Part shown: in pieces, positions 32,366 through 40,431 of the stretch
How the letters are laid out: each line of letters opens with the position of its first letter
Numbering within the stretch: the stretch's first letter is position 1
Source: Saccharothrix tamanrassetensis
GTDB lineage: Bacteria > Actinomycetota > Actinomycetes > Mycobacteriales > Pseudonocardiaceae
Length of the DNA: 64,000 nucleotides
NCBI RefSeq assembly: GCF_014203665.1
Contig: NZ_JACHJN010000012.1
Span: forward strand, 207,988 to 271,987
Direction: 5' to 3'
Notes under the pieces: model-generated
Databases searched by the model: none
What the model was told of the DNA's origin: nothing
What the model saw: only the letters and a program-made list of their open reading frames with translations
Translations under genes and position numbers: made by a program

Positions 32366-34065
32366 TCCGAATGCTGCTGCGAGTGCTCGGACGTGAGTAC
32401 ACCCGACCGATGCGACGCACCGTGGCCCTGATGGCGGTGACCGCGATCGCCGAAGGTCTGTCCTACGCGCTGCTCGTGCCGGTGCTGCGGGCACTGTTCG
32501 GGAGCAATCCCGGGGATGCCCGGCCCTGGCTCGCCGCGTTCGGGGCTGCGGTCGCGGTCTACGCGGTGCTGCGCTACCGCAGCGACCTGTCCGGTTTCCG
32601 CGTCGGCGCCACGCTGTTGCGGGGTCTGTACCACCGGTTCGGCAACCACCTGGCCCGCCTGCCGATCGGCCGGTACAGCGCCGGCCGGGTCGGGGAGGTG
32701 TCCGTCATGGCCGGCCGCGGCCTCCTCCAGGCGATGGGCGTGGCGGCGCATCTGCTGGCACCGTTCATCTCCGCCTGCGTGACTCCGCTGACGATCGTCG
32801 TCGTGATGCTCGCCTTCGACTGGCGGATGGGGCTGGCCGCGTCGGTCGCGGTACCGGTCGTGGCGGCGATCCAGCACCGGACGGGGCGCTCGATGGCCGC
32901 CGTCGACGCGGAGCGCGCCGAACGCGACCACGAGGCCACCGCGCGAGTCGTCGAATACCTCCAGGCACAACCGGTACTGCGAGCCGGCGGCCGGACCGCC
33001 GAACGCTTCCGGTTGCTCGACGACTCGCTGCTCGCAGTCGAACGCGCATCCCACCGGACCATCCTGTCGGCGCTGCCCGGTGCGGTGGCCTTGACGCTCG
33101 CGGTGCAGGCGATGTTCACCGTGTTGCTGGTCCTGGGTGCGCACCTCGCGCTCGGCGGAAATATCGGTGCGGCAGAGGTATTGACGTTTTTGGTGCTCGC
33201 CGCACGCTGCGCGGATCCGCTGCTGTCACTGTCGGATCTCGGCGGCAGGCTGCGCAGCGCACGTTCGGTGCTGGCGAGGCTCGACACGGTGCTGGGCACC
33301 GAGCCACTGCCGGAAGCCCGTGAACCGATCCGGCCGGAAGGCCATGACGTCGAGTTCGACTCCGTCTCCTTCCGGCACGGCGACCGCACGGTGGTCGACG
33401 ACGTGTCGTTGTCCGTGCCGGAGGGACAGCGGCTTGCCGTGGTCGGGCCGTCGGGTGCGGGCAAGAGCACCCTTCTCCAACTGCTCGCGCGGTTCTACGA
33501 CGTGGACGCGGGCGCGGTGCGCGTGGGCGGCGTGGACGTGCGGGACATCGACGGCGAGGTGTTGATGGCGCAGATCGCCATCGTCTTCCAGGAGGTGTAC
33601 CTCTTCGACGGCACGATCGAGGAGAACGTGCGCCTGGGCCGTCCCGACGCGGCCGACGCCGAGGTACGGGCGGCTGCGGCTGCGGCTCAGCTGGACGAGG
33701 TGGTCGAACGGCTGCCCGGAGGGTGGTCGACCAAGGTCGGCGAGGGCGGCGCACTGCTGTCAGGTGGTGAGCGCCAGCGTGTCTCGATCGCGCGAGCGCT
33801 GCTGAAGAACGCGCCCATCGTGCTGCTGGACGAGGTGACCTCCGCACTGGACCCGGTGAACGAGACGGCGGTCCACGAGGGCATCGAGCGGCTGATGAGG
33901 GGTCGGACGGTGGTGATGGTGGCGCACCGGCTGCGGACCGTCCAACGCGCCGATCGGGTCGCCTTCCTGGACGGCGGTCGGATCGTGGAGCAGGGCAGCC
34001 ACGACGAACTGCTGCGCCGGGGCGGCCGTTACGCCGACTTCTGGGACATTTCGATGGCCGGGTAG
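32362..34065 (+). CDS. ABC exporter half, IrtB-like (membrane plus ATPase)
   Basis: A 567-residue partner of the preceding half-transporter, also membrane domain plus ATPase. Walker A is GPSGAGKST, the signature is LSGGERQRVSIARALL, and Walker B reads VLLDEVTSALDP. The LDEVTSALDP form is characteristic of IrtB/YbtQ proteins. The start overlaps the previous stop (ATGA), so the two halves are made together. The gene ends about 45 bases before a very strong hairpin. Confidence 0.9.
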   Translation: MIRMLLRVLGREYTRPMRRTVALMAVTAIAEGLSYALLVPVLRALFGSNPGDARPWLAAFGAAVAVYAVLRYRSDLSGFRVGATLLRGLYHRFGNHLARLPIGRYSAGRVGEVSVMAGRGLLQAMGVAAHLLAPFISACVTPLTIVVVMLAFDWRMGLAASVAVPVVAAIQHRTGRSMAAVDAERAERDHEATARVVEYLQAQPVLRAGGRTAERFRLLDDSLLAVERASHRTILSALPGAVALTLAVQAMFTVLLVLGAHLALGGNIGAAEVLTFLVLAARCADPLLSLSDLGGRLRSARSVLARLDTVLGTEPLPEAREPIRPEGHDVEFDSVSFRHGDRTVVDDVSLSVPEGQRLAVVGPSGAGKSTLLQLLARFYDVDAGAVRVGGVDVRDIDGEVLMAQIAIVFQEVYLFDGTIEENVRLGRPDAADAEVRAAAAAAQLDEVVERLPGGWSTKVGEGGALLSGGERQRVSIARALLKNAPIVLLDEVTSALDPVNETAVHEGIERLMRGRTVVMVAHRLRTVQRADRVAFLDGGRIVEQGSHDELLRRGGRYADFWDISMAG

Positions 34066-34110
34066 AGGGCCGACCGGACCGCTCCGCAATCGGGGGACTC
34101 GTCCGAGCCC

Positions 34111-34158
34111 GGCCGGCAGTACCTGGTCACCGCATCAGGTGACCAGGTACTGCTGGCC
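34111..34158. terminator. Strong bidirectional hairpin terminator
   Basis: Arms 34111-34131 and 34138-34158 pair over 21 bases with one G-T pair and a six-base loop (GCATCA). The inner 15 bases (CAGTACCTGGTCACC) are a perfect repeat. The stop codon of the leftward methyltransferase gene lies in the loop, so the right arm encodes that protein's last residues. It serves the convergent exporter operon and methyltransferase gene. Confidence 0.75.
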
Positions 34159-35010
34159 CGGCAAGAAGTCGCCGACGGGCAGTGCCCTCGCTCCCGCGGC
34201 CCGCACCGCTTCGGTGAACGGGTCCTCGGCGTGCATGGCCAGCAGCAGCGAGTCGGCGCCGAACCAGCGGCGGTCCACCACGTCCTGCTTCGCCTTCGGC
34301 ATGCTCTCGTTGAGCGCCCAGTTCGAGATGAACAGGTCCGCGTCGACCTCCGTCGCGCCCGCCAGGCCGATCGGCACGAGGTTGACCCGCCCACGGATCG
34401 GTCGCACCGGCGCGGTGTCGTGCAGCACGATCCGCTCCTCGCCGAACACCGCGCACAGGTACAGCCACTGCACGGCGCTGAAGATCGGGGTGTCGAAGAT
34501 GACGCAGGTCGGCTCGCCGCCGTGCCTGGCGACGATCAGGCGCATCAGGGCGCCGAACCCGCCGCCCCATTCCACGATCGTGGCGGCGTCGTCGATCCGC
34601 CGCCCGGTCGCCTCCTCGTAACGCAGCAGGTGGAACAGCTGGTGCACGGTGTTCGACGACGTCCGGAGGTCGGTGCCCGGCAACGGCACCGTTGGGGGCC
34701 CACCCACCGACGGTTCGGCGAGCAGGCTCTCGTCGGTCAGTCGTGCACGCACGTACGGCAGTTCGTGCGGAAGCAGCCGCTCGTTGACGAACATCTGGAA
34801 CGCGATCGACGGATGGCGCAGGAAGTCCACCGGCGGAACGGGCAGCAAGTCGCGTTCGAGCTCGGCGTTGCGCTGCACCCAGTCCGGGCGCACGTACTGC
34901 GCGTCCACGCACGGCCGCACCGCGGCGACCCGTTCGGCGAAGCGCTGCGCCAGTTCGGCGAACGAACTGCCACCGCGCGGTACGGGCTGCCGGTCATCCG
35001 GTGAGCGCAT
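34135..35010 (-). CDS. Putative sugar O-methyltransferase-like protein
   Basis: A 291-residue protein with an SAM-dependent methyltransferase fold. The SAM-binding motif is VEWGGGFGALMRLIV near residue 150, followed by PTCVIFDTPIF and a DADLFISNWALNESMP stretch. The first 110 residues (QRFAERVAAVRP, NERLLPHELPYVRARL) match the helical lead of the putative sugar O-methyltransferase family. The start ATG at 35010 is the longest plausible. It is monocistronic and convergent with the exporter operon. The acceptor is unknown. Confidence 0.72.
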   Translation of the reverse strand: MRSPDDRQPVPRGGSSFAELAQRFAERVAAVRPCVDAQYVRPDWVQRNAELERDLLPVPPVDFLRHPSIAFQMFVNERLLPHELPYVRARLTDESLLAEPSVGGPPTVPLPGTDLRTSSNTVHQLFHLLRYEEATGRRIDDAATIVEWGGGFGALMRLIVARHGGEPTCVIFDTPIFSAVQWLYLCAVFGEERIVLHDTAPVRPIRGRVNLVPIGLAGATEVDADLFISNWALNESMPKAKQDVVDRRWFGADSLLLAMHAEDPFTEAVRAAGARALPVGDFLPGQQYLVT

Positions 35011-35148
35011 ACCGAATCGCTACCCCGCGCACCGCGTGCGAAACCGCACAGCCGCGCGAACCCCCGGCCGATGACGGGGTCTCGACCCGGCGCACGTCGT
35101 CGCCGACCGACGCGTGCTCGGCCTGAGTGACCGCCTTGCCACCGGTTG

Positions 35149-35184
35149 ATACCTAGAACTACTATGCATCAGCGTTCTAGGTAT
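35149..35184. promoter_or_regulatory. PadR operator candidate, perfect inverted repeat
   Basis: ATACCTAGAAC (35149-35159) and GTTCTAGGTAT (35174-35184) are perfect 11-base arms with a 14-base spacer. They lie immediately upstream of the PadR gene in an AT-rich island. Because the right arm would cover an ATG at 35183, the GTG at 35201 with its own ribosome site is the better start. PadR proteins usually repress their own operon. Confidence 0.65.
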
Positions 35185-35200
35185 GAGGGGAAGGGGATTG

Positions 35201-35569
35201 GTGAAAGTCACCAAGGATCTCGTGGCCGCCTCGGCGACACCGATGGTGCTGGGCATCCTGACCGAGGGGGACAGCTACGGCTACGCCATCCTCCGGCGGA
35301 TCAACGAGCTGTCCGGTGGGGAGTTGGACTGGACCGAGGGACTGCTCTACCCCTTGCTGCACCGGCTCGAGCGCCTCGGGCACGTGGAGGCGAGCTGGCA
35401 GTCGGTCGCGGGGGAGCGGCGGCGCAAGTACTACCGCATCACCGACAGCGGCCTGGCCGAGCTCGCCGAGCAACGTCGCCAGTGGGACACCGTCGTGGAC
35501 GCGCTCAAGGAGATCTGGCCCGGCGACCGTCGGCCGCTGCTCGCGTTCCCGTTGGGAGGCCACGCATGA
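35201..35569 (+). CDS. PadR-family repressor
   Basis: A 122-residue winged-helix regulator (MVLGILTEGDSYGYAILRRI, then LYPLLHRLERLGHVEASW and RRKYYRITDSGLAEL). GTG at 35201 has an AAGGGG site just upstream. An ATG at 35183 lies in the palindrome and is less likely. Its stop overlaps the next start (ATGA), forming a two-gene operon with a membrane protein. This PadR-plus-permease-prefix arrangement is common in actinomycetes. Confidence 0.9.
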   Translation: MKVTKDLVAASATPMVLGILTEGDSYGYAILRRINELSGGELDWTEGLLYPLLHRLERLGHVEASWQSVAGERRRKYYRITDSGLAELAEQRRQWDTVVDALKEIWPGDRRPLLAFPLGGHA

Positions 35570-36939
35570 CCGAGCCGGACGGGCGGGAGGAGCTGGAGCC
35601 CCAGTTCGCCCAGTGGCGCCACTACGTGGAGCGCCGGCCGGAGCTGCGACGGTCCGACGCCGACGAGCTCGAGGACCACCTCCGGGGCTCGGTCGACGAG
35701 CTGGTCGCCGCCGGCCTCCACGCCGACGAGGCGTTCCTGGTGGCGGTCAAGCGCATGGGCAGCCTGGACGACCTGTCCCGCGAGTTCGCCCGGGAGCACT
35801 CGGAACGGCTGTGGAAGCAGCTGGTGCTGACCGGCGAGTCCGGCAGTCCCGCAGCCGACACCCGGTCGCGGCGGGACCTGGTCGCGATGGTGGCCTGCGC
35901 GGTGGGCGCGGCGGTGTCCATCAAGGTGCCGGAACTGTTCGGCCTCGGGTTCGAGGAGGATGTCGCGTTCTACGCGCCCAACCTCGGGCTGTTCGCACTG
36001 CCCTGGTTGGCGGCATTCCTGGCGTGGCGCCGTCGTGCCGGGCGGGGGCTGATCGGTGTGCTGTGCGCGCTGTTCGCCCTCGGTGCGGTGGCGGCCAACG
36101 CCTACCAGCTCACCGACGAGTCCCAGTCGTTGGCCTTGACCAGCATCCACCTTCCCATCGCCCTGTGGTTCGTGGTCGGTCTGGCCTATGTGTCCGACGA
36201 CGTGCGCGCGCCACGCCGACGCATGGACTTCGTCCGCTTCACCGGCGAGTGGTTCGTCTACTACGTCCTGATCGCCCTGGGTGGAGGTGTGCTGATCGCC
36301 TTCACGTTCGGGACCTTCGAGGCCATCGGGATCTCCCCGGAAGGCTTCGTGACGCAGTGGCTCATCCCCTGTGGCGCCGCCGCCGCGGTCACGGTGGCCG
36401 GGTGGCTCGTCGAGTACAAGCAGGGTGTCGTCGAGAACATCGCCCCGGTGCTCACGCGGCTGTTCACCCCGCTGTTCACCGCGGTGCTGCTGGCCTTCCT
36501 GGTCACCTTCGGCCTGGCCGACGCCGGCATCGACGTCGAGCGGGAAGCGCTGATCCTGTTCGACCTGCTGCTGGTGGTGGTGCTGGGGTTGCTGCTCTAC
36601 TCGATCTCGGCCCGCGATCCGCTCGCCCCGCCCGTGCTGTTCGACAAGCTCCAGCTCGCCCTCGTGGTCAGCGCACTGGCCATCGACGTGCTGGTGCTGT
36701 TGGAGATCATCGGGCGCATCACCGAGTACGGCACCACACCCAACAAGGCGGCGGCACTCGGGGAGAACGCCATCCTGCTGGCCAATCTCGTCTGGTCGGC
36801 TTGGCTGCTGCTGCGCCTGGTCGGCCGGCGCACACCGTTCGCGGCGTTGGAGCGCTGGCAGATCGGCTACCTCCCGGTGTACGCCGTCTGGGCGTGGATC
36901 GTGGTGCTGATCTTCCCGCCGTTGTTCGACTTCCTCTGA
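35566..36939 (+). CDS. Membrane protein with permease prefix domain
   Basis: A 457-residue protein. The first 90 residues are a cytoplasmic helical permease prefix domain (HYVERRPELRRSDADELEDHL, FLVAVKRMGSLDDLSREFA). About ten hydrophobic segments follow, with a DUF4153-like character in the second half (FVYYVLIALGGGVLIAFTFG). It is coupled to PadR through an ATGA overlap, so it is probably the regulated gene. Transported substance or signalling role unknown. Confidence 0.8.
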   Translation: MTEPDGREELEPQFAQWRHYVERRPELRRSDADELEDHLRGSVDELVAAGLHADEAFLVAVKRMGSLDDLSREFAREHSERLWKQLVLTGESGSPAADTRSRRDLVAMVACAVGAAVSIKVPELFGLGFEEDVAFYAPNLGLFALPWLAAFLAWRRRAGRGLIGVLCALFALGAVAANAYQLTDESQSLALTSIHLPIALWFVVGLAYVSDDVRAPRRRMDFVRFTGEWFVYYVLIALGGGVLIAFTFGTFEAIGISPEGFVTQWLIPCGAAAAVTVAGWLVEYKQGVVENIAPVLTRLFTPLFTAVLLAFLVTFGLADAGIDVEREALILFDLLLVVVLGLLLYSISARDPLAPPVLFDKLQLALVVSALAIDVLVLLEIIGRITEYGTTPNKAAALGENAILLANLVWSAWLLLRLVGRRTPFAALERWQIGYLPVYAVWAWIVVLIFPPLFDFL

Positions 36940-36959
36940 CCGGACGCGGACCCGCGAAC

Positions 36960-36993
36960 GGCTGGGCCACGTCCGCGCGGGGGTGGCCCAGCC
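36960..36993. terminator. Bidirectional terminator
   Basis: GGCTGGGCCAC (36960-36970) and GTGGCCCAGCC (36983-36993) are perfect 11-base arms around a 12-base loop. They lie between the ends of the convergent membrane-protein gene (36939) and RTX-protein gene (37002). Confidence 0.7.
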
Positions 36994-37001
36994 CTGCGGG
37001 G

Positions 37002-37511
37002 TCAGAACTCGCAGTTGACCTCGGTCTCGGCGTCGCACCGGTCCACGCCGGGCCCGCCGTCGACCCGGTCCTGCCCGGGGCCGCCGACCAGGGTGTCGTT
37101 GCCGTTGCCGCCGATCAGGACGTCGTTGCCGGTGCCGCCCGTGATGGTGTCGTTGCCGTCCTCGCCGCGCACCCGGAAGGCGCCGACCGAGGTCTGCTGC
37201 AGGTCGCTGTGGCCGAAGGTGTCGGCCCCGCTGCCGAGGCAGGCGATCGAGGCGGGACCGGCGATCTCGGAGAACACCGAGTCGTCGCCGCCGAGCGCGA
37301 CCAGCACGCTGCCGGGCTGGGCCCAGATGACGTCGGTGTCCTTGGTGCCCGTCCACGAGGCGAGGAAGTCCACGCCGCTGAGCGGGTCTTTGCAGGTGTA
37401 GGTCGTCGTCGGCGCGGCGGTGGCCGGGCCGGCGGCGACGAGCGTCGCGCCGACCGTGGTGAGGGCGCCGGCCAGCAGCGCGGCCACGCGGTTGGATCGC
37501 GAGCGGATCAT
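37002..37511 (-). CDS. Secreted RTX-repeat calcium-binding protein
   Basis: A 169-residue protein. The Sec signal peptide is MIRSRSNRVAALLAGALTTV and continues to a cleavage site near AAGPATAAP. Two cysteine pairs may form disulfides (Cys41 region and the C-terminal CDAETEVNCEF). Residues about 115-160 are nonapeptide GGxGxDxLx repeats (TGGTGNDVLIGGNGNDTLVGG) that bind Ca2+ in a beta-roll. There is no enzymatic domain and no type I secretion operon nearby. ATG at 37511 was chosen; an ATG six bases upstream abuts the ribosome site. The role may be extracellular or structural. Confidence 0.85.
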   Translation of the reverse strand: MIRSRSNRVAALLAGALTTVGATLVAAGPATAAPTTTYTCKDPLSGVDFLASWTGTKDTDVIWAQPGSVLVALGGDDSVFSEIAGPASIACLGSGADTFGHSDLQQTSVGAFRVRGEDGNDTITGGTGNDVLIGGNGNDTLVGGPGQDRVDGGPGVDRCDAETEVNCEF

Positions 37512-37768
37512 GTGCATCTCCCGGGGGTGGATGGCGGGGACTTCGGGTCGCCAGCGTGTCAAGCCCCCGGCGGACCGCGCCTCGTGAAACAGCGACGTCC
37601 GCGCGGCCCGGGTGCCCGCCACTTTGTCACTCTGCGCAAACGGGGAGCCCGAGTACCGCCGGGCGGCCGATCTTGTGCCGCCACCAGGCCGGTTTTCGCG
37701 CCGGACCCCGGATGACTCACTAGCATCTCCCTGCCCGGTGGCGTCGCCGCCACGGGCCGGGAGTCGTG

Positions 37769-38950
37769 ATGAGAGGTCTTTTCGTCGCCTTGGACAGACG
37801 GGCGGAGGCGAACGCCCGCAACGAGGTCGTCGTCTACGGGCGCGAGCTGTTCGAGTACGGCGCCGTGGCGGCAGACCCGCGCGCCGAGGCCGCCATGCTG
37901 GACTACGCGGTGTGGTTCCGGCGCAGCACGGTGTCCCTGGCGTCGGACGAACGGCCGCTGTCCGAGGACGACCGCGCCCACATCGCCTCGATCGGGACGC
38001 AGCGGGGCGCGCAAGGAGTCTCGCTGGCGTCGGTGAGGCGGGCCGTGGTGCTGCACGGCACGCTGATGCTGCACGAGATCCACGACGCGACCGGCCCGAA
38101 CGACCTGGCCGACCTGCTCGGCCTCACCGGCTGGTTCGGCGCGCAGGGCGTGATCGGCACCGGTGCCTACTTCGAGGGCTTCCTGGAGGGGCAGAAGCGT
38201 TGCCTGCCGGTGGCCGATCGGGTTGCGCTGCTCACCGGGATGCTGCTCGACGACGACGTGATGGCGCGCCACGTGTCGTGCTCCCTCGGCCTGCGGCTGT
38301 CGGACCACTACACCGTGGTGGTGGTCCGCGTACCAGACCCGGCCGGTGCCTTGCCGTCGCGCGGTGACGTCGTCGAGCACCTGTTCAAGCAGCACCAGCT
38401 GCCGATGAGCTGGGCGCGGCCATCGGAGTTCATCGCCCTGGTGCCGAGCAGCGGGCTCGTGCCGCCGTGGCTGCCGTCCGCGTCCGACGACGCGGCGCCC
38501 GCGGTGGTCCGGGACTTCGCCGAGTTGCTCGGCGGGCCCTGCGCGGTCGGCTGTGCCGGCGGACGGGTGCGCGGGCTGGCCGAAGCCGTGGACTTGGCGC
38601 GGCAGGCCGCGGGGGTCGCGCCGATGCGGACCACGCCGCGTCGGATGCACGGCGTCGCCGACGTCTTCGTGGAACTCGCCGTGGCCCGGCTGCCCCGGGT
38701 CGACCGGTGGCTGCGCGAGGTCGCACGCCGCCTCGCCGCCGGGCCGGACCTGGTGTCCACCCTGGATTCCTACTACCACAACGGCTTCGACCGGCGGCGC
38801 ACCGCGGAGTCGCTGTGCATCCACCCGCGGACCCTGGACTACCGGCTGCACCGGGCCAGGGAGCTGACCGGCATCGACCCCGGCTCACCCCGGGGAGTCC
38901 GGATCCTCGGCACTGCCGTCGCCCGCACCCTCGCCGACGCCTGGGACTGA
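37769..38950 (+). CDS. PucR-type transcriptional regulator
   Basis: A 393-residue regulator. The C-terminal PucR HTH reads LDSYYHNGFDRRRTAESLCI, then HPRTLDYRLHRARELTGIDP. The first 150 residues are a helical RsbRD-like sensor module, and the middle carries a GGDEF-like fold without the catalytic motif. The ATG at 37769 has GGGAG five bases upstream; GTG at 37766 is adjacent. It stands alone, divergent from the RTX gene, which may be a target. Confidence 0.85.
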   Translation: MRGLFVALDRRAEANARNEVVVYGRELFEYGAVAADPRAEAAMLDYAVWFRRSTVSLASDERPLSEDDRAHIASIGTQRGAQGVSLASVRRAVVLHGTLMLHEIHDATGPNDLADLLGLTGWFGAQGVIGTGAYFEGFLEGQKRCLPVADRVALLTGMLLDDDVMARHVSCSLGLRLSDHYTVVVVRVPDPAGALPSRGDVVEHLFKQHQLPMSWARPSEFIALVPSSGLVPPWLPSASDDAAPAVVRDFAELLGGPCAVGCAGGRVRGLAEAVDLARQAAGVAPMRTTPRRMHGVADVFVELAVARLPRVDRWLREVARRLAAGPDLVSTLDSYYHNGFDRRRTAESLCIHPRTLDYRLHRARELTGIDPGSPRGVRILGTAVARTLADAWD

Positions 38951-39004
38951 CCGGCGCGGAGCACGCAGTCCCGGCGGCGGTGGCACGTCGGCCGGCGGGT
39001 GGGA

Positions 39005-39046
39005 CCGGGGCCCCGGCGTCGACGAGGGTCGACGCCGGGGCTCCGG
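39005..39046. terminator. Strong bidirectional hairpin terminator
   Basis: Arms 39005-39023 and 39028-39046 pair over 19 bases with a single G-T pair around a GAGG loop. The core is GCCCCGGCGTCGAC with its exact complement. It sits between the end of the PucR-type gene (38950) and the stop of the leftward RNHCP gene (39048). Confidence 0.75.
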
Positions 39047-39047
39047 C

Positions 39048-39464
39048 TCACAGCGCGAGCAACGCCCGCACCGGAACCCGGCTGTCGGACAGCGGTCGGA
39101 CCGCCATCCTCAGCAGCGCCAGCGGGTTGTCGTCGCCGGCGATGCGGTTGGCGCTGAGCTCCCCGCAGACCAGGCAGTGGTGGATGAGCATCCACTCACC
39201 GTCCGGCCGGGCGAACAGGCTCAGCGCCTCCATCCGCCCGCCGCAGTCGGCGGCGCGGTCGCCGGGAACCCGGCCGTCCACGTGCAGACTGATCAGGCAC
39301 TGCGGGCAGTGGTTGCGGTGTGCCGTGCCGGGCGCGCCGAGCGGCACGTCGAGCCGGCAGCCCGCGCAGCGGAACGCCCCGCCCGGCCGTTGGTCGGCCC
39401 GGTGCGTGACGTCCTTCCGCCGCTGGGTGCGCCGGTCGGGGTGCCGTGGGTTGCGTCGTGGCAT
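39048..39464 (-). CDS. RNHCP zinc-ribbon protein, copy 1
   Basis: A 138-residue protein of the RNHCP family. The name-giving motif is HRNHCPQCLISLHVDGRVPGDRAADC; a CAGC pair comes before it and a CLVCGEL pair after. Together these pairs make zinc ribbons. The N-terminal 25 residues are basic. The function of RNHCP proteins is not established. It is the second of two tandem leftward copies, 24 bases after the first, so the pair is co-transcribed. Confidence 0.88.
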   Translation of the reverse strand: MPRRNPRHPDRRTQRRKDVTHRADQRPGGAFRCAGCRLDVPLGAPGTAHRNHCPQCLISLHVDGRVPGDRAADCGGRMEALSLFARPDGEWMLIHHCLVCGELSANRIAGDDNPLALLRMAVRPLSDSRVPVRALLAL

Positions 39465-39488
39465 GGTTGCCTCCCGTCTCCGACGACC

Positions 39489-39869
39489 TCACAGGTTGCC
39501 GAACACCTCCAGTGGGAAGGGCGGCTGGGCGAGCGGGCGGACGGCCAGCCGCATCAGGATGAGCTGGTTGTCGTCGCCGTGCACCCCGTGCGCGGTCAGC
39601 TCGTCGCAGCGCGTGCAGCGGTGGACGATCTTCCAGTCCCCGTTGCGCGGCACCGCGATCGAGATGGGTGACATCCGTGCCTGGCACTCGGACGGCCCGC
39701 CCGCGACGTGGTCGTGGACGTGCCGGGACTGCAGGCAGCTCGGGCAGTGGTTGCGCCGCCCGCCGTCAGGGGCCCGCGCGGTGACCGTCAGCCCGCACCA
39801 CACGCAGGCGAAGGTTTCCGTGCGCGAACCGAAGTCGGACGGGTTGGATCTTTCGTTGGTGTTGGACAC
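39489..39869 (-). CDS. RNHCP zinc-ribbon protein, copy 2
   Basis: A 126-residue RNHCP protein. FACVWCG, RRNHCPSCLQSRHVHDHV and the later CTRCDELTAHGVHGDDNQ are the paired cysteine knuckles. It shares the domain order and GDDNxLxLxRxAVRPL C-terminus with its neighbour, though overall identity is moderate. This suggests an old duplication. It is the first gene of the leftward pair. Role unknown. Confidence 0.88.
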   Translation of the reverse strand: MSNTNERSNPSDFGSRTETFACVWCGLTVTARAPDGGRRNHCPSCLQSRHVHDHVAGGPSECQARMSPISIAVPRNGDWKIVHRCTRCDELTAHGVHGDDNQLILMRLAVRPLAQPPFPLEVFGNL

Positions 39870-40431
39870 CCGGAACGCTCCTAGCCGGATCTCGTACGTT
39901 GTACGGTCGAAGGCCGGAGGGGCCGAGCGGTCCTCACCCCGTGGGGCGGGCCGTGTTGGCAGAACGGGCAGCCCGAAGCCGCACCGGACGATGCCGGGAA
40001 TGCCGACGCGCCGAAGCGGTCAGCTACAGGACCCGGCCGAGGTGCGGTGGCGAGGCACACTCGGCCCATGCCGGGGCATAGATCAGCTGCTTTCCAGGGC
40101 GGGACGCCCACGAGTTCACGGTAGGACGGGTCGGAGGCTATCCGGGAGCCGCCCACGCCCGCCAACCGATTTTTCAAGCGGCACCGGGAGCGGCGATCCG
40201 GGTGCCGTCCCGCTCGGCTGGTCGGGTGGAAGCCCGTGCCGGGGATGGGGCCGCGGAGTGGGCGTCGGTGTGGGCGCCGGGCTCGTCGTCGAGGTCGCCG
40301 GCGGCGGCATCGGCGTGCGGCGGTGAGTCGCCCCATGTGCTCTAGAATAAAGCTGTGACCACGTCACAGGCGGCGGCGCGAACGGTGGCCGGAAGCCCGG
40401 GGCGACCAGGGAAGTGACAGGGAGCAGGAGC
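39870..40431. other. 562-base intergenic region with an inverted repeat
   Basis: This region separates the divergent RNHCP pair and the LacI-type gene. No frame has a convincing coding pattern. It contains CTGTGAC-CAC-GTCACAG (40353-40369), a perfect inverted repeat with seven-base arms, just after an AT-rich CTAGAATAAAG stretch that may hold the LacI gene promoter. The core TGTGA-N5-TCACA recalls Crp/GlxR sites but with five rather than six spacer bases. Confidence 0.5.

Noticed and set aside
29432..32494. A 1020-codon open frame on the minus strand
   Set aside because: It lies entirely antisense to the esterase and first exporter half, has an Arg/Gly/Pro/His-rich composition and no family motifs. 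Long empty antisense frames are expected at this GC content.
37769..38950. Diguanylate cyclase
   Set aside because: The middle domain resembles GGDEF folds but lacks the signature motif; the C-terminal PucR HTH marks it as a regulator.
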